Below, in pieces: positions 30,429-44,378 of a DNA stretch of 64,000 bases. Every line of letters begins with the position of its first letter. The stretch's first letter is position 1. The notes beneath the pieces were generated by a model that saw only the letters and a program-made list of their open reading frames with translations, had not been told where the DNA came from and did not search any database. The DNA lies in assembly GCA_030765055.1 (NCBI GenBank), contig CM060951.1:51139647-51203646 (forward strand). Reading direction: 5' to 3'. The position numbers and the translations under genes are program-made. Origin of the DNA: Mantis religiosa. Taxonomy: Eukaryota; Arthropoda; Insecta; Mantodea; Mantidae.

Positions 30429-30918
30429 TGTGACTTTGTGGGTTCGTGAAATGAAAAGTCTAATTGCACCACTCAAAAATGTTCTTTATTTCCACCGACT
30501 TACAGTTGAACTCTTGCCAATTACACAGAATTACGTAATGCACACAATTACGATTCACCAGTTCGTCCGTTACAATTTCACTTGCACTCGTAATTACGTA
30601 CAATCCTCCGATGCACTCACACAGTCTTCTCGTCGTACACTAGCACTGCATTCTTATGCCAAGAACTGACTGACTAACTCCTCTTGCCCGACATGTTGCT
30701 TATATAGGGTCAGCTAGCCGATCTGGAAGGTTCTAGATTAGATGAAATATCCCGCAAGTTCGAGAACACAGGTGGGACAGAAGGAGACGGCGCAGTGATG
30801 TTTTTTTCCCAGCCACCCCTTGTCACCACTATAAGACAAACGAGGGGGGGGGGGAGTGGCGAACGCCGACCCTCTCCTGCTTGCCCGCTCTATAGGGTGT
30901 TCCGACGTTCGGGTGACA
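30429..30918 (-). repeat. Solo LTR of the gypsy family, with ATAT target duplication
   Basis: The 490-bp unit reads TGTCACCCGAACGTCGGAAC at its 5' end and ends AGTCACA on the minus strand. It matches the LTR at 19965-20361. ATAT lies at 30425-30428 and 30919-30922, the four-base duplication expected for this superfamily. No internal element remains, so it arose by recombination between two LTRs. A G9 run lies near 30845. Confidence 0.88.
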
Positions 30919-30922
30919 ATAT

Positions 30923-32148
30923 TATTAGGATGTAGATATTTTCAACTAGTCTGAAACTCTCAAAAAGGCTATTATTTACTCACTACTCTTTTCATAGATC
31001 AGTTGAATTGCTTAAATTTGTAATACTGCTAAAATTACTATAATTAGAAATAACAGTACACTTTACTCAGCCACCCTCACTTTTATTTTTATTCACTTAT
31101 GTGTATAAATATTACTGTATGTAACCGCTGTTTATGATGAACATTGTAATTGGATAATTTCTTAAAGTTACTTCTTGATCGGGAAGGAAAGTGGGAAAGA
31201 AAGGCAATAAAGTGGTAAGGGTAAGTTTAAAAATGGAATGAAAGCACTTAAGAAATTAAAAATTAAACAAGTTAGTAAAAGAGTGAGTCAGAAATAACAG
31301 TATAATATCAAGTAATAAATTTTAGTCAGGGATAAGATGAAATTTTTGGTAAATAGAGAAAAACTGATAGAAGTTAGGTTATAGTAAAATAATGAAATTG
31401 GGGTAGAGAAGATTAGGGAAGTGTATAATTAAATTTGTTTAATAAGAGCAAAGAGGAGATAAGTTGAGAAGGAGGTAAAGTAAATAAAGAGGGGGAGCTA
31501 AAATAGAAATCAAAGGAGAGAGTAGAAGCAGGATAGGTTCAAGGAAAGGTAGGAAATAAATTTGCACAAATGGAAGTTGGAGATGGGAAGGTTCACATAC
31601 ACAATATAAACACATGTTTGGCTGTATGAACCCTAAGATAAATTTAAAGCTCTCCAATTAAAAGAAAATTGTAATATGGGTAAATGTAAAGGTAACTAAA
31701 TGTAATTCTTTCATTCATTTACATCCAGTATTGGATAACCTGTAGTTAGTAGACTTTTTCCTTGGTATTTTTAAACATTGTTTTGATCTATCATTTAAAT
31801 TTGGAACTTTCTGTTATTCCATGTATTTCTATTTTTATTACTTGTATATCTTTTCTGAAGTCTTGTTTTATTTCTCTGTTTTATTCAGCTTGTCTTCTAT
31901 GCATCGTTCCACTCCATCAATTTTGTTTGTCTTTTTTTGCAAGTTCTTGAACATGTTTCAATATCCAAAGCTGCTTGTTTTAGTTCTGTCCTATCTTATT
32001 AGTAACAGCATGATGTTTTACTAATATTAATTCTTAAATGTGCTATGTCCATTTTGTAAAAAAAGTCTTTGCAAATAATTTATGAATTAATATGTACATC
32101 ACTGTTACTAAATTTCTCCAAATGTAACATAAATCCTATGTCCAATTT
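30923..32148. other. Intron 1, no recognised gene
   Basis: AT-rich. 31180-31650 is purine-biased on the + strand and 31740-31990 is pyrimidine-biased. No motif-bearing frame. Confidence 0.5.
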
Positions 32149-32407
32149 GCCCGCCTCGTTAACATAGATGGTAGCAAGTCTGCCTCACGTTCAAGAGGTC
32201 CCAAGTTCGAATCTTGGTCAGGGTGAGCTATCTCAATAAGACGTTTTCCAGGGTTTTCCCTTATCCTGAAAGACGAATTTCGGGTAACTCTTAAGCTCTA
32301 TGGACCCTGGGCCCATTTGAGCATCATTTAACCCATTTCATTCATCGTCCGATGTGACTTAACATTGGAGGACATAAATTACAAAAAAAAAAAAAAAAAA
32401 AAAAAAA
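32149..32407 (+). repeat. SINE family 1, complete copy
   Basis: The tRNA-like head starts GCCCGCCTCG. The B box is AGTTCGAATCTTGG (near 32202), followed by the family body and a poly(A) tail of 26 bases ending at 32407. It is the sense-oriented partner of the copy at 256-490. Confidence 0.92.
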
Positions 32408-34018
<1,611 letters not shown>

Positions 34019-35080
34019 ATACATAGTATGCACAAAGACTATCATGTACTTTGTTCACTCCTACGTATACATCATTATACTCAGCATAGGTATTGCCAAA
34101 CAAATTGGCATCTGGAGTTTTCAAATAGCAAATTAAGGAGTGAGTCACTCTTTTGTGATGCTTCCCTCTTCAGTAGACTGCAGTGAATATAACTCACAGT
34201 GATATATCACTGCAGTCTGCTGAAGAATCTATGCCCGACATTTCACCATCATGAGAACAATAAACAGGTACTTGTATAAAACATTTCTCTTCACTTCTGA
34301 ATGAAAACTGCTGTAAAACAAACACATTCTAGTTTTGCTATTTGTAATAAGTAATTGAGTATCCTCACTGACCAATCAGGTTAACGAATGACATGTTTCC
34401 AGTGCTTAGTGGAAGGTGAGAGACTTGAGGTCCAAGACAATATTTACAACCCTTACTGGTATATCTCATCCACTGGTTCCAAAAAATTGTTTACATGCCA
34501 AATTGTTTGGCAATATGAAGGTACACAGTCAAGTATTACAGGCTCTAATTTTTGGTGCATAGTTCTGCTGAAAAATAAAGTTATTGAGTGTCCAATTGAA
34601 ACATATTGAAGACTTATTTTAGAGGAAAAAACTTTCAGAAGTGAGCTTCTTTATTTTGTGAAACTTAAATTACTTTACTTATTTTATTTATTTAGTGTTT
34701 ATTTAATGTATTCAGTGGGGCGCCTTGATATCCCTCCTCTTGATAAGTCCTCAGCACATTGCTGACCAAAATATTAATGGCACTTCTTTATCTTCTTTGG
34801 TTTGCCTTGTACTAAATTGTATTATTTATCTTATTCTTATTAACACTTTTGGTTTTCCAGTTCTTGGTTTGCTCTGAACACCTAACTGCAACACCAATTG
34901 ATTGCAACAAGATCTATCAATCAATGTTTTGCATTGTTTATGCAGTTTAGTAGTTGGCTTTCATATTTCTTCAATGGTTTCCCAATTGGTGTACATTTGG
35001 ACTGGCCTATGTGTAAATCATTGCACATATGCTGCATATTAGCCTTGAAATTTCATATTCTCCATGCAAATTGCAAGAAA

Positions 35081-35083
<3 letters not shown>
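34019..35083. other. Intron 1 with a 19-bp hairpin
   Basis: 34168-34186 and 34207-34225 are inverted copies (CTTCAGTAGACTGCAGTGA, one mismatch) around a 20-bp loop. The rest shows nothing recognisable. Confidence 0.5.

Positions 35084-35166
<83 letters not shown>
35084..35166. repeat. (GA)n microsatellite
   Basis: About 41 uninterrupted GA units. Confidence 0.97.
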
Positions 35167-35168
<2 letters not shown>

Positions 35169-35844
35169 ATACCAATATGATCTGATGGGAGCGCTGCACA
35201 CTCCCGAAATGTCGATGGCTCTACATCACTATACCTGGCTCGAAGCCAGAGAACCTCTAGAACAACAAGTCCATACCAGTAAATAATATCTCAGAAATAG
35301 CTGATGCCACAAGAAAACTTATTTGAAATTGTATATTTTATAGATTGTACATTTTTTGGTAGTAAATGCTTTATCTATCTTATGGTTGTCTACTAATACA
35401 AAATTATACCCGAGTACTTGTGCTATAAATTAAGACGCTAATGTTTTCTCATTTCTTAGGGGTATGCACTTCTCCCCATGTGTCTGTCATTTTTAACATC
35501 TACATAAAATAGATGCTCGCAAGCTTTGTAAAATACACATCTGTCTTAATATAGCCTTATTTGGCCTAAATTTTGTTCTTGTGAGCCATTTCTTCATGTT
35601 CGAGAATTAGAAGAAATTGCAGGGAGCTAATGCAATTCATGTTGTTTGGTAGTGACAACATGGGATAAATGTGCTGTTCTCAATTGTGAAAAGTGCAGTT
35701 TTCTTCATCAAATGGGACAGTGTCTCCTTTAATTTCATGTCAGATCAGATGAATAACTCATTGTGGTATTGTAATATTTATCCAAGAAATCAGAGAGTGT
35801 GACCCGCTTTGCATCATAAAAATCTTTGCCATCATTTTTTGGGA
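35167..35844. other. Intron 1, no recognised feature
   Basis: AT-rich sequence. Nothing supported. Confidence 0.5.
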
Positions 35845-36475
35845 TAAGATAAGATGCTTTATTGTCGCATACGCTTACAAATAGTAAAAACTCTGTAAAC
35901 AGGTGACTCGTCAACAGTAGAAAATTTAAAATAATAATTACACAAAATAACAATAACACTAATAATATAAATACTAATAATATAATTACTAATATAAAGT
36001 ATATACAAGTATTGTTATAATTAGGACATGCCCTTGGAATAATATTGTCCGAATATTAGAATCACAGAATGACAAAAATTTTTATTATAATTCAATTTTA
36101 TCATCCATATATTTAGTAATCGAGTAATATGCTTTGTCCATTAGTAGTTTTTTATTGCTTTATTAAAGCATTTGAGGTTTTTCATTTCACAGATTCTTAA
36201 AGGTAATTTATTATATATTTTTATTACTGCATATTGTGGGCTTTTTTCAGACAGTGCTTATCTGTGCTTGGGTGGTTTTAGATTATTTTTATTTCTCGTT
36301 CCATGATTATGTTGCATTTGTGAATTATAAATTGTATCAAAATTTGAGTGGATGTATATATTTATTTCATACAGGTATTGGGATGGTAAAGTTAATATCT
36401 TCAGATTTTTGAACAGGTTTCTGCATGACACTTTTGGACTTGATTGAGTCATTATGCGAGTCATTATGAGACTGT
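35845..36475 (-). pseudogene. CR1/jockey-type LINE, 3' end of ORF2 and UTR
   Basis: The minus strand encodes the typical C-terminus after the RT thumb: LFKNLKILTLPSQYLYEINI (36360-36430), HNHGTRNKNNLKPPKHR (36258-36310), then IKIYNKLPLRI in a shifted frame near 36200. The UTR ends with AATAAAGCATCTTATCTTAT at 35845-35864. That short ending repeat and the 5' truncation are normal for LINE copies. It is a different family from the LINE at 6173. Confidence 0.8.
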
Positions 36476-36907
36476 CATTGCTTTCTTCGAAGTAAATTCA
36501 CTGAAAGCAAACCATTGTTTTGATGGTGGCTTTGTTACCAGAGTATAATGATGGATCTGTCTTATCAACTCTGACAACTTGACACAAATAACCTCCAAAT
36601 AAAGCATTGAAGTTGAAAGTCGCACCTACCTGTTGTTTCCACTGTAAGCAAGCTTGGCACACCTTGGGCCAACAATTTTTTCATCTGCAACTTGCCACAG
36701 AAAATATGAATTTCCATTCCTATCAAGAGACTATGGCTTCTGCTACTTCCTGAACTTTTATTTGACAATCAATGAAACTCATATTGCGAAATTTTTCAAT
36801 TACTTCCTTGATAATCATATATATTAGACTGGGCTTTCACCAGAAATGGAGTTATACTATGTTTAAAGTTGCTGAACCAATATCTGTTGTAGATGGCAAA
36901 AGGTTCC
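36476..36907. other. Intron 1, no recognised feature
   Basis: Nothing supported. Confidence 0.5.
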
Positions 36908-36921
36908 CATAAACAGCATCC

Positions 36922-37091
36922 GATTTGTGGTGGACAACACGGCGCTGGGGCGGGTTTTCTCCGGGACCTCCGGTTTCCCCCGCCATCTCATTCCACCGGT
37001 GCTCCATCTTCATCTCATGTATCATCAGTGTCACCGCCTGCGGTGCCGTATGTAGTAAAAGCGGGCGTTAAACACTACACATTTCATTTCA
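36922..37091 (+). repeat. SINE family 2, 5'-truncated copy with 14-bp target duplication
   Basis: The copy begins at GTGGTGGACAACACGG, inside the body, and runs to the tail ACATTTCATTTC. The tRNA head is absent. CATAAACAGCATCC occurs at 36908-36921 and 37092-37105, so the truncation happened during insertion, as in LINE-style priming. Confidence 0.92.
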
Positions 37092-37256
37092 CATAAACAG
37101 CATCCCATTTTGCTTTTGTTTCCTCAAGTTTTTCTATACAAAGGTAAAAAGTGATTCACTGAACAACACACTTTTTCCATTTTAGCAAGAACAGGTTCAA
37201 TGACCAACTGAAATGAATAGCTTCCATGCAGTTCTTATAAATTAAACTTTGAGAAC

Positions 37257-38291
37257 AGCTATCCCTTTTGAGAACAGTCCACCTTTGTTGCTGAGTCAGC
37301 AGTCAGTCAAAACAAAGTTGAAAGTGAATGAAGTCGAGACAGAGATAACACCAAGAAAAGTCAGTAATGACCAAACAGTCAAGTCGGTTGAGACAGCATA
37401 GTGAGCAAAGGTCACTCTGAGAGACAGCTGATAAGTTATGTGCAGGAACTTAAGGAATGGGTTCAAACTTAAGCCAGGCTGATGGTTTTTAAATGTGCTT
37501 TGAAGTGACTCCCACGTAAGTAGATTTGCTGCATGTGAAAGTATTCCTGCAGGCTGAAATCCCAATATGCTGGCAGCTAACAGCGTTATAAATAAACACT
37601 TTTTTTTTTTAGTCCTTCATCCTTTATTGAGCATTTTTCCCATCACAAAGTTCAGTTCCTTGGTACTGCCATTGAGCTTTCAGGGCTCTAATGCATTGGC
37701 CAAGATCTTCCACATTTCTACTTAGCTATTCCATGCCGTCCTTTACATTGGTCAGTTATTTATAAATTTTGGTCAATAGTCCCATCATTTTCTTGAACAT
37801 TTTGGTTTTTATTTCAGTGTACATCTTCTCCATTGCAGAATTCACTGTTATTTCACTTCCCATCTTCATGTTGGGTTCCATCTTCGTGTTTTATCTTCAT
37901 TTCAGACTTCATGGTCATCATTTGAGCTAAAAATACTTTCGTTATGTCCTCCATTGTGTCCTCTTCTTGATTTCAGACTTCATGGTCTTCATTTCATCAT
38001 CTCAATTGTGTGTTCAGTCCTAATATTGACACCATTGTAACAAATGATTATTCCATTTTTGTAGAACAATTTCTTATTGCTTGGATGATCAGCTAGCTGC
38101 ATTCAACTACTGAAGACGCCTCTCCTACTGAACTCTGCATGTTGTGGCCTTTGTCTCGACTGAGTTGACTGCATTGTGCTATCTGTCTCAATTACATTCA
38201 TGTCAACTCCGTCTCGATTGACTGTTGGGCTATAATAGTCCTCTTATATAGTTCCAACAACAAGGGCAGACTGTTCTCAAAAGAGATAGCT
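37257..38291 (-). mobile_element. Possible retroelement fragment with inverted ends
   Basis: 37257-37290 and 38258-38291 are inverted copies (AGCTATCCCTTTTGAGAACA with few changes). On the minus strand the right part resembles an LTR start (TGTTGGAACTATATAAG, with a TATA-like box). A TGGTGTCAATATTAGG priming-site-like motif is near 38030, followed by a charged coiled-coil reading with many stops (37600-38000) that resembles gag. The inverted arrangement of the ends does not fit a normal LTR element, so the class is uncertain. Confidence 0.4.
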
Positions 38292-38715
38292 TTTTTATTT
38301 GAATTTTTAGAAAAATTCATTTGAGGCCAAACTACTAACATGTATTAATAAGACTTACATTCTTTCCAGGCAAATTAAAATTTAAAAAAATTAAAATTTT
38401 ATGGATGTAAAACATCTGATCAAACACTAAAGACTGATTGAGAGGAAATAATCCTTTCCTTCACCTCTCTTACAACAGCAGTAGAGACTAACATTTCTTC
38501 CTTACTGTACAAAGAGTGTTACGTTGTAGCAGGTAACAACTTTGCCTGCATATCATTGCTTTATAGGTGAACAACCCTACGGAGGCTCATGGTTTGTGCT
38601 CTTAAGATCTGTGACTGTGCAACAGTTAATTGTAAATTATTTTTATTCCTTTTTATATTTTAATGCAAAATTTAATACTTGATAGAACATTTAAATTAAC
38701 TTTTACATCTTTTAG
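38292..38715 (+). other. End of intron 1
   Basis: AT-rich DNA ending in TTTTACATCTTTTAG before exon 2. Confidence 0.6.
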
Positions 38716-38782
38716 GCTCAAACTAGAAATACTTCAACAATGTGAGGAAGTGCTGCAGAAGCTGAAGGCTCAAGTTGACAAG
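38716..38782 (+). CDS. Zinc-finger protein gene, exon 2
   Basis: 67 bp after TCTTTTAG at 38715 and before GTGAGC at 38783. The first base completes the Lys codon split from exon 1. The 22 further codons read LKLEILQQCEEVLQKLKAQV then DK, continuing the helical, coiled-coil-like N-terminus. The exon ends in phase 0. The match of phase, splice signals and helical pattern supports it despite its size. The preceding intron is 17.75 kb. Confidence 0.85.
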
Positions 38783-39009
38783 GTGAGCAGTTTCTGGTCA
38801 TATTTTTAAGTGTATTTTTTAATATATATATACTTTATTCATTTTAACTACTTTTAAGTGGTTCTTATTTGTAACAAAGTTTCAGTGGTATTATACATGT
38901 TAATATTATTTTCTCATCTCTTTGTTCTTGTATTTTGTCATTATACAGTTTGATATGAAAGGATGGTTTTTACAAACCCAATCAAAATTTGCTGTGCCTA
39001 TAGAGATTT
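38783..39009 (+). other. Start of intron 2
   Basis: AT-rich intron sequence. Confidence 0.6.
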
Positions 39010-39500
39010 TAACTTCTATTTCTACTATTTTATAGATAGATTATCTGATTCTAAAGCAGCTATAATATCCATAACATCTGATATAACACCTAAAAACCTA
39101 AATATTGCAGAATGCCATAAAATCATAAAGTAAAATTTACTTAATTTAAATAAAAGATTAATACTTAAGGGGATACCATCACATTGCAGAATACATAGTA
39201 ATGAAACAGCTGATTTTCTAGCCAAAAAAGACAGTAAAGTTAGGTCAAATTCATTTGAGCCACTAAATTATTACTATCAAAAGAATAATTATATCAACAT
39301 ATAACCAAAAAATTAAAGAAGATAATGTATTACCAACAAAAGGAAAACTATGGGAAAATTTATGTAATATAGAATCAATACACTACCAAGAAAAAGCTCT
39401 ATTGCAGCTTTCAGACTTCTAACAGGCCATGACTGTCTCATTTATTCAGGATTGGTATAGTGTGAAATCTTGTTTACACTTTATCTCTTTACACCTAAAG
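39010..39500 (+). pseudogene. LINE RNase H relic (I type)
   Basis: Decayed frames read ISDSKAAIISITSD (39035-39080), GIPSHCRIHSNETADFLAKK (39173-39232; HC where active enzymes have HxGI) and AAFRLLTGHDCL (39405-39435). This is the RNase H and following cysteine-rich region of LINEs that encode this domain. Stops and frame changes are frequent. No ends could be set. Confidence 0.75.
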
Positions 39501-39909
39501 AAAATATGGATAAAAACCACCTACTCATCTACCCAACATTTAGTCAACTTACCAGCATAATATCAAAATCCTGGAGTGCAAGAGAGTGAATGGCTTCATT
39601 GCCAACTGCTTAATATTAGATACCTACTATTTTATGGATAGACCATGCGACATAATCAGATTTTTAATTTTACTTTGTTATTTCTGAATGAGGCTGGTGC
39701 TTTAGATTAAGAATAAGTGAAGTTTGTTGTAAATAGCCATTGATTTTTGGTGGGCCTAATTGCCTAAACTCGTGATGATGGTGCAGAAAATTTAATATAC
39801 CTAGTCTAGCCATAAATACTGTTACAACCTGAAAAGTGAAAAACGCAAATATAATGCAAAATGTTTTAATTGGCTTTTAGTATGTTGTACTTACAGGCAT
39901 TCATTACAC

Positions 39910-40447
39910 CCAGCACAAATCACTTTTCGAAATGGCCAGCTTTTGTTCGGATGCAGGCTCTGAGTCTTTGTGGACACTCATCTATGGTAGAACGGATGAT
40001 ATCCAGGGAGAAATCTGCCAATGCTGACAACAAGGAATGCTTTAAACTTCCAATGGTAGGGTTTCTCCTCTTGCAGATGATGCCCTCAAGTAGTGACCAT
40101 AATCGGTAGTCCAATGGATTCAGGTCTGGGCCAATCTTCAGCCGAAATGAAGTCAGAGATGTGATGCTGAAGCCATGCTTGTATTGACCTGGCCTTGTGG
40201 GCAGGGGCAGAATCCTGCTGGAAAGCCCATGGTTGGTTTTGAAACAATGTGCCACTCAAGTTCTTGGCAATAGGCTCCAAAACAGTGCTTTCATACACTC
40301 TGGCGCTGGTTTTAATGCCCTTTTCTCATAAATGTAGCGGGGTGTACCAGGAAAGCTCACTCTCCACCACACCATCACTGAGGAGGGCTGATGGGCCCTA
40401 TGAACTTTAGGAACCTTATTGCTGGCTTCCCAAGATGAAGATGATGG

Positions 40448-40524
<77 letters not shown>

Positions 40525-40955
40525 CTTAAACCCTGTCGTTTTGCACATTGAAAGACTCCTCAATGGTGAAAACGTTTTCATCAGTGAAGAGGATATTCCA
40601 ATGATCATTGTAAGTTTAGCACTGTAGGAGATGTCAACATTTAAGCACTCTCAGCTTCTTTAGGCATGTGTCAAGATAATGTTCTTTACGTCGGCGATAA
40701 GCCCTTAGTCCAAGGTCCCCTAAAAGAAGCCTGGACATTGTCCTTTTTGAAGTGTTCATTTAATGGGACAAGAAGCCTGTTTCCATATGGGATTTCTCCA
40801 AACACGAGCCGCCACTGCTTTTTGGTCTGCTGGAGTCCTGACACTGCATGGTCGACCCTTCCTCGGCCGATCCTTTACAACCCCAGTTGCAGTGAATTGT
40901 TCAATGTTGCGATACACAAACATACGGTTGATTTTCAGCTTTTGTAGCATCTGGA
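39910..40955 (-). pseudogene. Tc1/mariner transposase
   Basis: The minus strand reads an N-terminal helix-turn-helix part (INRMFVYRNIEQF, DRPRKGRPCSVRTP; 40760-40940). After the GAT repeat come the catalytic pieces: WAFQQDSAPAHKARSIQAWL (second Asp, about 40190-40250), SAEDWPRPES, then DLNPLDYRLWSLLE (third acidic residue, about 40090-40125) and the C-terminal GSLKHSLLSAL and PQRLRACI. At least two frame changes occur. It would cut and rejoin at the inverted repeats. Confidence 0.88.
40432..40524. repeat. (GAT)n microsatellite in transposase
   Basis: About 28 GAT units inserted within the transposase coding region; the minus strand reads poly-His. Confidence 0.95.
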
Positions 40956-41217
40956 GAATGTCACTTCAGATTTTCCAAATTTATGCAATGCAGTGACAGC
41001 TACACAATTTTCATAATCACTCCATTGCATGGTGAAACTTGGTGAATACTTCCTCTTTCAAAGACAAGCTAGTTGTTGTTCAAGATTAAGGTGTGCACAC
41101 ACGCAGTTGTTCATGTGCCAAACCGGATGTACTGGACGTGTCAAAAATTTGTAACAGTATTTATGGCAAAACTAAGTAATCATATGGTTGCAGACTCATT
41201 GCTTTTTCTGATTTCAG

Positions 41218-41336
41218 GGCACCAGCAAAGAGAAGTCAGCATCTCCAAAACAAAAGAATGTAGATAATAAGAATACCGTCAATAAATCAACATCCTCTAG
41301 CAACAAGAAAGAAGAAGGTCCTTCAAGAAAAGAAAA
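41218..41336 (+). CDS. Zinc-finger protein gene, exon 3
   Basis: 119 bp between TTTCTGATTTCAG (41217) and a GTAAGT donor (41337). The exon encodes a hydrophilic linker, GTSKEKSASPKQKNVDNK then STSSSNKKEEGPSRKEK, and ends with two bases of an AAG completed by exon 4. The acceptor region is short because a Tc1/mariner element ends 41 bp upstream, leaving only the polypyrimidine tract and probable branch site. Confidence 0.85.
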
Positions 41337-43419
41337 GTAAGTTTAATGATGATATTGTTGTATATGAAACTATGTAGCCCTTTTTATTTTTTACTTTCTC
41401 TATGTATAAAGAGTGGGGGAAGTACTGTATCACATACAAAAATCAATATCAATATTTCAGCTGAAGTGATAGTCTTGGATCCCATAATCCTGGGGGGGGG
41501 GGGGGGGGTTGGTATTCTTAGAGAAACATATGTATGTGTATGTGTCCTCAACCACATCGCTAAAAAACAAAATGGTTTTACAAAACTATATTTAATTTAT
41601 AACTTTCAAGGATGGAACACGAAGATTTGAAAAAATCCTCTTACTCCAAACTAACCTTTATGTGGAATTTTTCAAACATTTTGATTTTCTGAAAAATGGC
41701 TCTAATAGTTTTGATTAAAATACCATATGTTTAAGATGTTTTCATGAGAAATAAAATATATATCTTGAATTTTTGGGGAATGCCCTCAGAAGACCTGCTC
41801 ATTATTGATCACTTTCTCATAACTGGTAAGAGCTATCCAAAATCTTAATACACATATCTTTGGTTTTACATGCAAATTTGCCTCTACAAAGGTTCAATGC
41901 CGAGATGCACAAACAGGCATTTAACTGCTTAACTTATTTATTTATTCCAGAAAACTTTGAAGCCGATTTTCAATACCTAAATGGTTCCTATCTTTAAACC
42001 AACTTTCCAGTCTTCATAGTTAATCACTACCAGGCATAAAGCATAAATTGTTTAGTTATATATACCAACCATAAATGGCCTTGGCTGTGCTGAAAAGGAG
42101 GCATCTTGGCAAAGAGATTTACCTTTCTGGTGAAGCATGTGCAAGAAAACTTCAAACAGTTGCATAGCAACAGCATTTTAACTGTTCTGAATCTTTCTTG
42201 CATGTAGTTCAGCAGTAAGATGCACCTTATCAGCAAGATAAGATGCCTCTTTCTACTGGAACTGTGGCTGTTGTATATTTAGCAGGCAGTATCATAGCAC
42301 ATGCATACTGATCATATGCATTAAAATTATAGTGATGAAGCCGACTCGAAAATTTAATGCTACTGCAGGACTAAAACTATCTATATTTAGCTTTCTGTGA
42401 CAATCCTTTACCTTTGAGCTATCATGGTGATATGCCTTTGATTAGAATTTCTACATCCAGCAACAACAGTTTTATCAATGCTATACATGGAACATTTTAA
42501 GTTGAATTATCAATGTTGAATGACAGAATTAAATGTCTTTGGTATGTTTCACATATTCCAGGTGTTCAACCATCTACTTATTACGAAAATCCTACATTTC
42601 GGAAGTTAATACAAGGCAACCTGTGCATTCAGTTTGCTCATTGTTGATTACTCACTTTGCAGTAATTCTGTGTAATAAAACATTAAATATAAATTTTTAG
42701 ATAAAAGAAATGAAATCTAGTAGTTTAAAGTTGATTATTTTGGGACTGATGTACTATTTAGGTGGCATGGTTAGCCAGTGAGTACACATTTAGTGTACTT
42801 CCATGTCTGTCTATTTACATCAAGACATATTCTTAAAGCAAATTTAATATAGAAATGGAGTCAGAACATTTTCCCCTTCAAACAACCACTCATTTGGATG
42901 ACAAGCTATTTTAAGTTGAAGTGCAAGTGTGTTCAGTTAACAGTTTCTATGCCAAGCTTGTGATATGTTCGTTCTGCTTGCAGAGTAGTCAAATTTTTGT
43001 CTGTCACTTGAACAAAAAGAGGACATTTCAACAAAATCACGGAAATGAACTGAGCAGATTTTTACAAAAGTGACAAAATATTTCCCTTTGTTTGCCTATG
43101 ATTCAAATAACATAATAAATATTCATTTAAAATACCCATCCTGGATATAAAATGCTTGTTTTACACAGAAAATAACACAGTAAAATAAAGAAGCCTAAAT
43201 TCTCTTTTTTTTAAAAAATAAAATTCTTACTTTTTACTTAATTTTTAAGAATTGCTTTATCTAACTAAAAAACTTGAAAATGGGACCAAACAAAGTCAAA
43301 TCAATAATTAAAGTAACATCAGAACTAAACAAAAATAAATTCTGCAGTAGTAGACTGAAACAAATGCTTTAATAAAATGTATCTTGGTATAACAGTTATT
43401 CTTTCACATACAGCTTTAT
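41337..43419 (+). other. Start of intron 3
   Basis: AT-rich. A G17 run lies at 41492-41508. No coding pattern or repeat copy recognised. Confidence 0.55.
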
Positions 43420-43861
43420 TTATTCCATTGGTAGCCCTGTCACTCTCTTTAATTAAAAATCAACAATAATCGCACATCATATGGCGATCCCATCTACCTT
43501 GATACTTGTGTTCCATCTGCATATCCTGACGGAATCTTTCACTGTCTTCATCATTTAAGCTCCCAAGTTCTCTGGGAAAAACTATAGATGTGAATCAAGA
43601 AAGTTAATTTTGAGGGACATCTACAGTGTGATCCATATAAACCTGAATCATTTCAATAGACCATAACTTTTGAACCAATAATAGGACACACGTGCAACTT
43701 TGGGAGAATATAATACACAATTGAGAGATTACATTACACTAATAAATACATAAAATATGAAGCTATTAACAGTGAAGCAAGCAAATATATACAATTATAA
43801 CAATTTGTAACTTAAAGCTTCACTTACCTTATAAGAAATGATGATAATTTTCTTATAAATT

Positions 43862-43909
43862 GTCCGGGATTGCGATTTCATATAAAACTTATACACATCT
43901 TCAACCGGA
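43862..43909 (-). ncRNA. Hammerhead-like motif, C3 changed
   Basis: Same fold as the motif at 44379 on the opposite arm, but the core reads TTGAAGA, so the conserved first C is U. Helix I TCCGG/CCGGA is intact. Confidence 0.6.
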
Positions 43910-44378
43910 AACAAAGCTGTCACCAGCGTACGAACGCTAGATGTTGATATGTTCTTGTTAGTACAACCAAAATCTGAAAATAAAATTTAAAAATAGAATC
44001 AACTGCAAAATTTCAACATTCATTACGCGATGTTTGTATAAAATAAACATCTTTTCCCAAACCATTAAATCTATCGGACCATTTAATTGTTTTAATAATT
44101 TAACTTCTGTATTTATTTCATGGAAATAAAATAAAATAAATAAATTCAGAAATAAATAAATCATGAAATAAATCCAGAAGTTAAATTATTAAAACAATTA
44201 AATGGTCCGATAGATTTAATAGTTTGGGAAAAGATGTTTATTTTAAACAACAAACATCGTGTAATGAATTTTGAAATACCAGCAGTCGATTCTGTTTTTA
44301 AGGTTTATTTTCAGATTTTGGTAGTACTAATAAGAACATATCAACATCTAGCGTTCGTACGATGATGACAGCTTTGTT

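Larger units (their letters stand above)
39800..41176 (-). mobile_element. Tc1/mariner transposon, full-length but inactive
   Basis: Terminal inverted repeats of about 28 bp lie at 39800-39827 and 41149-41176 (GCCATAAATACTGTTACAA shared, three mismatches overall). TA lies at 39798-39799 and 41177-41178. The 1,377-bp length fits an autonomous element. The right end is 41 bp before exon 3. The transposase is broken by frameshifts and a GAT microsatellite. Confidence 0.93.

Noticed and set aside
40375..40608. Poly-His protein on the minus strand
   Set aside because: A GAT microsatellite within the dead transposase.
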